From Sipunculus nudus (lineage: Eukaryota; Annelida; Sipuncula; Golfingiida; Sipunculidae), in the NCBI GenBank assembly GCA_026874595.1, contig CM049318.1:41336456-41400455 (forward strand): a stretch of 64,000 bases of DNA, in the 5' to 3' direction. Numbering within the stretch: position 1 is the first letter of the stretch; the number at the start of each line of letters is the position of its first letter. Positions 14,311-27,300 of this stretch are shown piece after piece. The notes below the pieces were generated by a model that worked only from the letters and a program-made list of their open reading frames with translations, was not told where the DNA came from and did no database searches. The position numbers and the translations under genes are program-made.

Positions 14311-17300
14311 GTTAGATTACTTTTTACTATTTGATTGATTTTTGTGATTGTTATAATATATGTTATGGTTATTATAATTTTGTCATTGTTTTAAAATATG
14401 TAATGGTAATTATATTTTTGTGATGATGTATTCTGTGTGTTTGTATATCCCTTTTAATATTAAAATATGCTTTGTCATATAAATTTCTCAGATGAATACA
14501 TTTTGACTTTTTCTGATAATTCTAATATTTTACACAGTCACACCATCACCCACAACTGAAGTAACCTACACTCCAACAGTAACAACGCCAACAGTGACTC
14601 ATTCATCAAGTAAGATATAGTAAAAAATTCTTTGCTTGCTGAGATTGTTATATCATGAGGCAACTCAATTAAAGATTAAAGACTGAAGATGTTTATGTGT
14701 TTGTGGATAACTAGTAACAGGGGCTATATTCATTTAAGTTTACATTGTATTAATAATATGAACATTGAATCATTTCAGGTGATACATAAAATGCAGTTAT
14801 GATTTACTCTCATTTGCATTTTATTACTTTTTCACCAACAGTAATAATTACATGAATGATTTCTTGTGACAATTGTGCATTTCACCTTATAATTTATATA
14901 AATAACCTCTGAGGTATGGGCAATTTTGGAACTTGGGTTTTTTGCCTGTAAGAGTTAGGTATCAGCACTAAAGTGACTGATCTTTACAGGACAGCTTAGA
15001 TCTGCCTTCAGCCTGGATATTAGCATGTTGCCTGGTAATATGTCCGTATTCCAACAATCATGTTATTGTAGCCTCATACTACTGTGAAGAAGAGATACAC
15101 ATTGATGCTGGGCACACAGACGGATTTAAGATCTATGCCTCATCAAACAGTCCGGGATCTCAACCTACATATGCTCTGGATGGCTCAGAATACCCCTGGC
15201 AAGCAGCACCAACTGGCATGCCAACCGAAAGTATCATTGTGCAACTGTACCAGCCAGATATTGACTTTACTGGCATGACCCTGACTGTCCAAGACATTGA
15301 GACTGTGACCATCAAACTCCTGGACAGCAATGGCATTGAAGTGTTTGTGCAGGTAGATATTGTTTTGTTGAAACAGTTAAGCTATTATTTTGTTTTTACA
15401 GTTTAGCTATTATTTTGTTGAGACAATTTAGATTTTGTTTTATCGTAATACTTAAGATATTGTTTTGTTGAAACAGCTTAGATAGCTTAGTACATTTGGC
15501 AGGATCCATATCCAGATTTGTATCCAAAATCAAGTTTGCCTGCCCAACAATTATATCAATTTTTCCTTGGTCCATGGCTAACTCTTCCACATAATAAATT
15601 GAAACTAATTGAAAATTATTGAAATATTGTATGAACAAATGGGGTGAATACATTACCTCTCTCAAATTCACTGACAGAGAAAACAACACTTTGTGAGTGC
15701 TTTCATAAAATGGACATTACCAGAAAGCATGATGTAACTTCATATATATTTATATTACTCGTATTTGCTTATATAATACACTGTCCATTCATTATTTGCA
15801 GAGTTATCCAAACCTTAATGGTGACAACAAATTTATCACCGTTACAGCACCACCAGGAACTAAGGGAAATACTCTTGTGGTTGACCTCAAGCGTATCAAT
15901 GGCTTGACTCCAATGGTGACAGATCTTCATGCTTATTTCTGCGGTTCACTCTGTAAGTAAAACAAGCAAAATGGCCATATCATCAACAATGTCAACAAAA
16001 CATGATACACTGTATGTTTTAAAAGTTTTACTTTGTTTTCTGCAGGCATCATACAAGGGCAGTACATAACTGTACAAAGCAGAACAGGAATATATATATA
16101 TATATATATATATATAGAAGGTAGTGTTACCCTCCGATGTAAAGTGCTCTACTCTGTTGAACTCAAGAGCTGAAATTCTCTCCAAGTGCCGCCATCAAAA
16201 CAAATTCACCCTGAAATATTTTAAAACCTAGCATTCGTACTAATATTCAGCATAACCCCCTCCCCCCCCCCCCCCCCCCAACGAGGATCCGCTGGGCAGA
16301 CTTACCTGTTCAGGTAGTTGTTCTCTCACTGCTTTGCAGTGATGAGGGACATGGCGTTACCACTACATCATGGTGAGTTTACCAAGTGGATTGCATTTGG
16401 TATGAGTAAAGTATAGTATATTTGCCTTTTATATTGGATATTTGCCTTGTATATTGTGTATTTTCATAGTATATGTGTATTTTTATCAAATGCATACTAC
16501 TGATATGTTCACTGCTTCCAAGACCCTATTAGAAATCAGTTCCATATGCTAATTGAGCATCCCGGTATATATCTTTGTATGATATATATTATTTACAACA
16601 ATAAATAACCTCTTTGCCCTGCCCTGTTATGTTCCAGTATCGCACGTGTACCCCGACCAATCCTATTGTGCACCCGAGGACAATAGGATCAGTGTCAGTC
16701 TTCCACATGCCCCCCCCCCCACCTTGAATCGCACAAAGCATAATCTCGTAATCGCGTAAAGTCTCGGCTTTTCAAACCACGCCGTTATTTTCAAACCACG
16801 CCATTAGCTTCATTCTAACCACATTCACCTGATGATCGGGTCGCATCCCGTGAAACAGACTGTTGTGAATTTTTCTTCAGAGTTATATATATATATTTGA
16901 CCATGATGTATTGACACAAAAACGCTCTGGTCATATTGAATTTATATAAATCACATAATGACACATAATCCTGTGGGTACAAAACCAAAAGTGAAATAAA
17001 TCTTCACTTTTATTCAGCAACCCCAACAGCCACCTCAACCATGCCAACAACCAGTTCCTACTGTACCACAACCCAATTTGTGTGCAATAGCGGAGAATGT
17101 CTGGAACCAGAATATGTGAGTTTTATAGGTCTTCTCTACACACATTATTCTCAGGAAAAATGAATTAAAGGCATTTGTTTTTGAAAAGGTGTTTTATTTT
17201 CATGTTTTCCTGGGATCAAACTTAACAGTATTATCTTTGTGTGTATCTTGACCTTGTAAAAATGGTTTAATTCTGAGTTTTGTTCCCAATAATAAGGATT

Positions 17301-20300
17301 AATTTATTTAACCAAGATTTTTTTATGTGATGTGTACATAGTTTCATTATTCATATGATACTCTTCTTGTATAACGGATCTGGGTTTAAATATATATTAG
17401 ACCCATATTATTGGGTGTGAGAGACAAGGTTGAGTTCATTGCCTTATTATAGTCATTGTACTTCTTAATTATTGTAATAGTTAGTAAATCTCGCATAAAA
17501 GAAAGAGGGAGTGTCAAATACTTTTGCGACATGACAGTACTAATGTGTTAAGCGACTTCGTTGACAACAAATCAACAAAATGAGATATGGCACTTTCATG
17601 AAACTCTCATAGTTGTGTGTTATGAGGTGGTTCGACACAGGCAGTACGGAATCAACCACAGCCCATTTCAAAAGCCTTCAAATGGTTCTTCTTAATTTGC
17701 ACCATGCAAACCACGCTAATTCATGTAATGTGTTTAGAAATCCCGTCCTCATTTATATTGTAGCTGTGCGACGGAACAGTTGACTGTGAAAGTGGGGATG
17801 ATGAAAAGATCTGTAGTAAGTTCTCTCTCTCTCTCTCTCTCAATAACTTAAATACGTCATTAGAAAGACATCTACAGCCGTTTTACGTTATAAAATAATA
17901 CCTATGGTTAACTGCTGTAATTTTTATCAGACAGAGTTTTCAAATAATGTATCATGGTAGGTCCGTATAGAACACATCATTATGAAAAGCAGGCTAAATG
18001 TTAATATAATTAAATTGAGATACAACTATTTTAGCAAACGAACACTTAAGCTCAAAAGGGTATTAAACAAAGCTTAAGCGTTATGCATTTAGTTTTTATG
18101 TATCAGGCATTATTATGTTTTTATTTGTAAAATGTGGGTAGAAATATTGTCTACTCACCTTCAAATCTTTCCTTTTTTAGCTACCCCAGTATCAACAACA
18201 CCAGGTGAGCGGGCATTTGAATCCTATCATATACTGAACTGACTTTTTTATAATCTGACTTTCAATAATCTCTTCATGTTAATTGAGTACTGTAAAATGT
18301 GAAGTAAGTGCTAAATGCATATGCTTAACTTGCATTATGACGTTTTCTTACATCGTTAATATGTATGTGTTTTGACAGCGTATTTCTCTTTCTCAGTTTG
18401 TGTTGAATGGTCTGACTGGACGCCATGCAACGTCACATGTGGCCATGGATCTAGACAGAGAACAAGGTGATCAGTCCTTCAGTCTTATATTATATACCGT
18501 TTTCTACTGATAAGTTACCACAAAGGTAACGTAACCATTCATATTCTTTTCCTCCTATAGTCGGTATAGCTGGTGGTAAATTCCATGGATCGCATTATAG
18601 ATTTGCATACTCCCGGAACGGCCATTGTACACTTAGGCATTGTAGTTTGTACACTTAGAGCGTCAGTCAAGAGGCACCCAAAATAGGTACACCTGTGCAA
18701 AATACCAAGTCCACTAATATCTCCAAGTCCACTAATATCTCAATAAACCATCACAATTTTACTACAGAGAGTGCCCTGATGGACAGCAGACGGAGACCGA
18801 CCCATGCGAGGAAACCTGTATGTGTGTCTGGGATATGGTAGCATTCTCAAAGGCATTTGGCCCCGGTGTTGACAGCAATACTGTTCTTGGATGGATCGAA
18901 AAGGACGGCATCCCAGGACTTACCAACCAAGACGAAGAGGTCTACGTTAATGATGAAATCGAGGCTGGCGTAATGGTCCACGGTACCTGCAACAACTGGT
19001 GAGCCGCTGTCATTACGTCTGGAAAACGATGATAATCCATGTGTTTCTGTGTAGATTGACCCGCCCGAATCTGACTTTCAGTCCCGCCCTTTGTATTGTG
19101 CATATTGCAGCCAATAAGACTGGGTTATTATTGACGGTATGGTTGATAAACGTAAAAAAAACTATTTAATTATGTAGATACCAGTGGCTCCTTCACTAAC
19201 GAACCGATACCAGTCCATTTATCGTCACATCCGTTATCCATCATTAGAGGACTCAAGGTGAAGGGCCCACACCTTATATTTAGTCAGGTCTCGCCAAATT
19301 ATCACCGGACCTTCTTTGCCTAAAAAAAAAATCTTCTTTGTCAAAATGATTATGTGTTGAAAAGACCATATTTCTTTCTCTTATTGAGTCATGCCTTTGA
19401 ATTTAATTAATTTACATGAGACTTTCAGTACTGAATGAGTTCTCAAGAAACAGAGCCCAGCGTAATAATGAATAAATTTAAAGATGAATTAGGTCCTTGT
19501 CGTGCGCTGAAAATATTATAGGAGGGTTAAAACTATTTTATTAACTGACACAGGAGAAGTGCAGTAAAGGCGCTATGCCTTTATGTATAGGCATACAGTT
19601 TATAATGCAAAACCACTACCAGATTAGCCCAGTCTCCCTCCTGAGTGTACGATGATCGGAGAGTCTTCCCTTCCTGTGGACAATTAACCTGATGGTTTAT
19701 GTGGGTTATTCTCCACAATACCCTGGTGGTCCCTGCCTCTTTGTGACAGTACATTTATGTGGCTGACAGTGCGATCAGCTACTGCCTCCTGTTGGCAATG
19801 ACTGGCAGTTAATCACAGTATAGCTCTTTATAACACCAAAGAGAACTTCTTAACACGTCTGAAATTTGTCATATGTAATCGTAATGGAGTATCTTATTAA
19901 GACAACAACATGTCAATAATACCTGTAATCTGTGCTTATTTCAGTACATGTGGAGAGGATCTGGCCATGTCCTGTGGCAAAAGGATCTGTGAAGGTAAAT
20001 AAATTATTAAACTTTTGACTTCCATGCCCCCTACATGCCCATTCTGTTAAAAAATAATAAAAACTTGAGATAGATGAAATAATTAATCGTGAGTTTAGGG
20101 AATGTCTGTCTAACGTGGCGGGCTGGTCCCGTCACATGTTTTGTTGGATAACCATTATAATAAACATATAACATGTTTCAATTCTTTGTATTTATTTTGG
20201 AATTTTAGTTTTATGCAGTTAAATGCAACTTTATTTCGTGCTGGCCATCATACTGAACACAGTTTTCAAGATTTTTTCATTTTTTTTCAAAGTTTAACTT

Positions 20301-23300
20301 TCAGATACTATATTTCTTCTTGATACTTGAGAATGAGAACGTTCTGTCTGTTATGGTTTTACAGAAGATTGCGTATGGGGATCGTGGAGCGAGTGGTCGT
20401 TGTGCTCAGACAACTGTACCGGCGGCGTCCGCAACAGGAGCAGGACATACACACCGGGTACTCCAGGAGGCAAACCATGCGAAACGGTGCCTTACGGAGC
20501 GTCGGAGACAGAGGAATGTGGAGACAAGGATGACTGTGGTAAATAAATCTGTTATACATCTGTTGTATATGGCGTATTTTTATTTGCTGTTATATTATAT
20601 GCCGTGCCAAACAACGGTGCTAGAGTATTTAATAAGTATTAAAGGTCAATATAGGTCCAGTTGACACTTGTATAGATATACATCTGCATGCAGACACATT
20701 AATACTATTTCTGATACATTCACTTGCTTAGCATTTATCTCCATATTATTAAATTTCAGAAATTTCCTTTCATCAGCATCTCATATTTCATATTTTCAAT
20801 GGGAAAAACTAACGATTTATCGAATCATCGTATACTGTCTATTAACCATTTCTTTGGCTGTCTACCATATCCAACCTTCATGTATATCTTGTTCACCTCT
20901 CGTTATTACCCTGTTTATTAAATATGTGGGTGTTTTGATCTTCTACACTGTCTCTCTTTTTCTTCTACCCAGTCTAACCCGTTATTCTTTTGCAATAACA
21001 GAGCCAGAGTGGGGACCATGGGGACCGTGGGGTGAATGTACCGTGGACTGCGGAGGTGGAGTCCGCGTCAGGACCCGCGGTTGCTCTGCAGATGATGTAC
21101 CACAATACCCAGTCATGACATGTAACGGCACGAAGATGGAACTGGAGGGCTGTAACACCAACCCATGTACAAACGGTGGGCAGATTAATACTTTAACATG
21201 TTTCACCATATACTTAAGGGGGCTGCACACTTTTCACACTTGGGTGACAAAGGGATTGATTTGACTAAAATTCTACACAGGCAAAACACAAATACTACTT
21301 TCTATCAGTATACTATATACAGCAAAACCCGACAGAACATTTGAAGGCTTTTAGGCCCCTGCCATATTAGTAAAGTAACAACAAAATAAAAATGCATAGT
21401 ACATTCGGAATTAGTGGATAATGTTTAGGGGCCTTTGTAACTACCACTGAATATGTTTTAATCGTGAACAGAAGTAGGTGTGACCGACCTACGCTTTCCA
21501 AACCCTATGAAACGTTGCGGCATCATGGGGGAAATTAAAGCGTTTTGTTAATTCTTGTTATTTCCTGACAAAAAAAAAATAATCGAGATGCATTGACAAA
21601 GGTTAATGAGTAATGATGGTCAACTATCAGCCGGCAGTTTAGTTGTGTTTGTTAATATTCTTTCCTTCTCTGTCCGTTACTTTTTTTGTTTTGCCTATTT
21701 TCCTATTTTTATTTTCCTTTATGTGATATGATATCTCTGTTCCGGTAAATAAGTGTTTATTTGTACTTATACCTAGGGACAGCTGCCACAAAAGCATAAC
21801 GGGATACAAAAATGGGACAATACGACACCATTTTCCATTATGACAGACCTGTTACTTACAGTTTTGACTGATTGCAGAAACCTGCGAGTACACGACTATA
21901 GATTACACCAACTACATGCAGTTAGTCTCCTTGGATGGAACGCCAGGAAACAGCCCTGAAACCAGCTACAGCCAGGCTTGGTACGGTGCTTCTGAAGACG
22001 GCTACTACAGCCCATACGGAGGTGTACCCACTGTCAACTATGAGATAACATACACAAACCTGACCAAGACACACGAGGTATCTTTCATTGTCCACAAGGC
22101 TCAGAGCTGCTCAATGCAGATCTGGGATATGAAGGGAGGAAACATGCTGGTCAACAGAGTAAGTATACAACTTTGTATTACTTTAAACCGAACATCTTTT
22201 GGCCCATGCGTTAAATGATTATGAATATCGTCATTTTAGTGCTGCCATTCTGGATTTTATTAAATGCTATGTAAACATGCGAGGAAAAAAAAAAGAATAA
22301 AATAGGAGTAACATCAAATGATGTCAAAATGAGTAAATTTTAATCAAACTATACAGTAGGTGATTCCTGTAAACAAATTATATGGGTGATATCTTTTGTG
22401 ATACAAGCTAACGAGTGCTCTGTAATCCATATTTACTGATCGGAAAAGGAAAGAAAACTGCTCATAAGAATTTACGACCTTAACAATAAGACTAATCTAA
22501 CCAAGTACATCAATACAAGTCGAGTTTCGTCCCAACATCTTAAAGATGACTATGAACAAGTACGCTTTCCTTACACTAAAGCCTTGTATGCAGCACTACG
22601 GTTTTTAAAGTGCATAGAATATCTTAATCAAAGTTTGACTACTTAAGGTGGTTAGACTGTTTACCAAATTGAACATTAATTATAAAGAGGTCATTTTATA
22701 GCACAACAAGGAACAAGGAGTTATATTTATATATTTCTTGACAGGTCTTGTCTAACCTCTCACCTGACGGAGAACCGACCGACTACCCAGTTAGGGAGAA
22801 ATTCGATGCTGTGGAAGGCATGTATTTGATGATCTCGTGTTCTGTATTGCTGGAATCTGAAACGGACATACAACCTATGACCCTACGTGACCTCAGAATC
22901 ATCGCTGACGTCTGCCAGTGTAAGTTGAAAGTTCCGAACATTCCATAAACAAAATATAACTCATGTCGCTTCAGTACCCATCATCAACCTAGACGACACT
23001 CACATGTGAAAATACGTGCCAGTGTACCCTCATAATTAGACATTCATTTGTACAAGAATAGGCCTATATGTATACGCAATGTGTAAACTAATGGTGTGTT
23101 AAAATAATATAACGCAATACATGCCTCCCCCAGTATTATAACAACCGTGTACTATGTTTCAGTGCACGCTCCACACAATGTTCATAATTTTTGCAGACAC
23201 TTGCACTGACACGAAGGTATGGGCCGACTGTACAGAGATTCCATCTTGCCCACTGACTTGCAATGACTTGTACCCTGGCACACATTACTGCGTTCCGGAC

Positions 23301-24251
23301 GAGGCCTGTGAACCACGATGCGTCTGTCCAAGTGGTACTGTGGAGAACGAGAACGGTGAATGCGTCAAGCCGGAGGAGTGCGAATGTGTTGACGAACTTG
23401 GCAACACTTACCCACCAGGACCAGTCTACACAGGCAACCCATGTGAAACCTGGTAATAACTCTATGTCAATATACTTCCATACATTTTTTAAAGTAGTTA
23501 CTCATAGTTTCTCAATTAATATCTCAATTCCCCATTTATAAATACTTTGGTGACTATCGTCTCTGTCTAAAATAGGTATAACAGATTCCGTGTCAGTCGT
23601 CATCTGTTAATGACAATCGCAAGAATGATTATATTCTGATTCTGAGACTTTTTGAGAATTTTCACTGCATAGCTTCATACCATGGAAATTTATGTGAACC
23701 TTCCTTTAAGTTGTAAGTTTAAAGTGCCCCATGTGCGCTCTCAGAACCATTTATGTTTAAATACAACTTGCCAACATTTCCAGATTGGATCCTCCCGATT
23801 ATAACACACAGGTGTGTGACAAATCTAGGTCTTTTATCTACCCATCTGATCCATCTAAAATGTTTGCCCCTTTTGTTTGTTCATTTCAGCAACTGTACAA
23901 TGGGCAAACTGACCTGCGCGCCAGAGAAATGCTATGGTGAGGAACCATAAACATACATCGACATAGCTAAGAAATATAGTAATATACCATAATTATATCA
24001 GGCTAAATAAAACAAAACATTGCACAGTTTTATAAAGTGATAATATATTAAGCAGGCCTTGCAATTTACGTCCACGGTTACTATTGTAAATTTAACACAT
24101 GTTTGGATAGGCCTACTGCAAAACTGTTACACGCCATAAAATGATTTGTAAACATATAACTATAACACCTGTCTCTGTAAACAACGTTTGCCATAAAAAT
24201 AGTGGCGAATTACTCTTGTTATCACATGGAAGTATTTATTTCATCATAGCG

Positions 24252-24331
<80 letters not shown>

Positions 24332-27300
24332 CCATGAAGACATTAATGAAAATCGGAATGTCAAACATATGAACACCACTCTGTTCTTACTTTTCAGGAC
24401 CTTGTGTTTACCCTCCATGGAGTGAATGGGGAGAGTGCTCTGAACCATGTGGTGGAGGAAAACAATCGAGATACAGGTATATATGTCATCCAGATCTTTC
24501 AGACAGACAATGTTTTATATACGTACCGTTGTTTTGCCTGTTGCACCCAGCCTGTTATGAACAACATGAACTAGGAGCGCTTAGAGAATACATACCTCAA
24601 CCAAAAAGGTCGACTGTTTGTTCCATGAGGTTACAGGTAATTTTTTACTGACAAAAATGTATTATCATTCAGAGCTAGATCAACTTCTAATTGGAAATCC
24701 ATAAAAATATGCCACCTATTGAGATATCTTGAACACATTGACAAACGTGGGACAGTTGTGAACTGAACAAGTCTCTCTCCGTTGACGGAAGGAATAACCT
24801 CTCTGAAGTAAAACTAACATCTGAAGTTGAACTAACAAAATCTGGCGCGGACTCCTGCTTAATTTCAGTGTATACTAGTATGTATATTCTCTTGCCTTTC
24901 AGGAACGGAAGCAGGCCAGACTGCCCTGAACCAATGAAGGAAGAAAGGCCATGTAACGAGAACCCATGTGTTTGTACAGTCAACGGCCAGACTTACAATT
25001 ACTACGAGACTGTGAACATGACAGAGTGCACGATCTGGTAGGTATTTGCTGATTATAAACATTATTACTTCGAGACGACAGTAGTGAAATTATCTGATGG
25101 TAACATTCACAGTATTTTATACATTTCCAGCAATTCTGAAATTCGAAGAAACATTGGAATTTGGTAAAGTTAGTTTGACATAATCAATAGGATATATAGA
25201 ATAAGTGAGTATGTGAATTAACTTTTGACGATCACACGTCGGTGAGATTTAATAACTCTCTAGAGGGGGTCACGTGAGACAACGGTAAATAATATTGGTT
25301 CCGTTTGAGGTGTTTTCATACTGATTAAAAGCCTTTCAATAAAAATGCAAAATCCGTTGTTCATGACATGATGAAATATATTTTTATTACAGTGTTTGTG
25401 AACCTGCAGGTGTCAACTGCAAACCACGTGAAAGTAAGTACAGACCTTAGGTTGTTACATGCACTAAGAACCTACACTGATTTTTAATCTAAATGTGTTC
25501 AATTTCTCTGATTATAGGACATGATACAGAATTTCATATTTCATAATATATAGTATAATGATCATCATATGGTATAATATGATGTTATTAAACGTGCAAT
25601 TTTCAGTGTTTCATACAAAACACACACTGAAAATCCCCTAAAATACATTTTGTATATATTATCCTTTATTTCTTTATCTTTATAATAACCATTAACTGAT
25701 ATTCCCTTTTGACGATGCGTGTTTTGACTTTGGAATTTTTGTTATTTTCTCGTCGTTCATCCGGAACCGTTCTCGTCCAAACACTTTCTTTGTCCTTTAA
25801 ATCGGTCGGATTGTCGGTGAACGCCCGAATATTTAACCCTGTCTGTCACTGTAAGGGTCAACCTGACAATGACGTCATTTTGTTGTTCACCAGCAGCTGC
25901 ACCATGGACCGAGCCTGGCGAGATCTGTGTCCGATACATGTGTGACGACGACAAGGTGGTCAAGATCAATGAAACTGACTGTCAACCATGTCCACCAGTT
26001 AGTGTCACCCTCATCTAATCACTTCATTAACTGTGACCGTCATCATCATTTATTTCACTCTGATTACTGTTGTACCCGACATTTATGGTCAGGCCATAGA
26101 CTGAATTTGAAGTAGGTTCTTTTCATGAAATTAGCCACTGAGCTGGTGCGCCGAGAAATGTATATTCAAATTTGCCTTTTATAATTCTTAACCTGAATAA
26201 AATTAAAATTACAGAACTAGTATGTTATCAGTGCCATGGATGATAACACGTCATAAGCCAATTTTCAACAGTTTGAAACAAGTAAAGGCAATAACAAAAT
26301 ACATGGCAACTGACAAAATAATTTATTATTGCCTTGAATGGTCGTGTTTCATATAGGCCTATCTCCTGATTAACGAGAGAACGGAGGTCGTGATGGGGTA
26401 GAGAAGTATTTTTTTAAATACCAGTTTCCTTAAGTTCACTGTTTAGCTTGTGAGAAACAGGTGTAGAAATTTATATGGAAACTAATTTCGGATATTGGTA
26501 TTTTTGTAGAAACACTACAGGGCGCCACGTGAAGGTCAATGTTGCCACTGTGAACCAGAGGAAGGTAATACCACCTAGCATATTCTTCTCCAACTTCAAG
26601 ACCGTATGTGTTTGCCTATGTCGTTTAACATATAGTTTCAAGTCTGACTCAGTTGTTCGTAAACCAAGTGATTTTCAAACATGGCACTTATTCCAATATT
26701 ATTATGTCATAATTGTTCACTTACTCGTATAGTATGTGCTTTCAAATTGTGTTAAGTATGCATATTTTACATCTATAATGGTATAGTACTCCTTTATAGT
26801 AAAGTAACAAGGTCCGGCTAAAGAACAAGTTTTTTAATAAACAGGCTAACCTTGTATAAATATACTCGTGAAATGAGTTAAAGTACATGGTTTGTTTTCT
26901 CAACGCAGAGCCAAACACGGAAGGCTGCAAGACTAGTACACAGTACATCCAGATTGATGTGACAAACAGTCAAGGCGTCCGCTGCTTATCTGACGGTCCA
27001 ATTGCCGTGTCCTTCTGTAACGGTTCTTGCTACAGCGAAGACCGCAGTGAGATCGTCTTCAAGGCTGACGGTTTCGTGGCCGAGCATGTCCATGACTGCA
27101 AGTGCTGCAGCGGTGTCGGCCGTTACGAGGACGTTCAGGTGGACTGTGCTGGTACACCAACAACCGTGTCTGTGCTTCACTTCGACCAGTGTGGCTGCCA
27201 AACATGCGGGGATAGTAAGTTTATGCTACAAAGACATGATTAGATTCAATACACACTCATTAAGTTAAGAAAAAACTTTATGTAAATGTATAATGACCAT

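Noticed and set aside
16300-16308. ACTTACCTG, identical to the 5' end of U1 snRNA
   Set aside because: The following bases do not match U1 stem-loops, and the word forms a small local hairpin (ACCTGttCAGGT). A nine-base match is weak evidence.
20320-20664. 114-codon plus-strand frame and neighbours overlapping TSP1 module 2
   Set aside because: Out-of-frame shadows of the TSP1 exon at 20365-20538.
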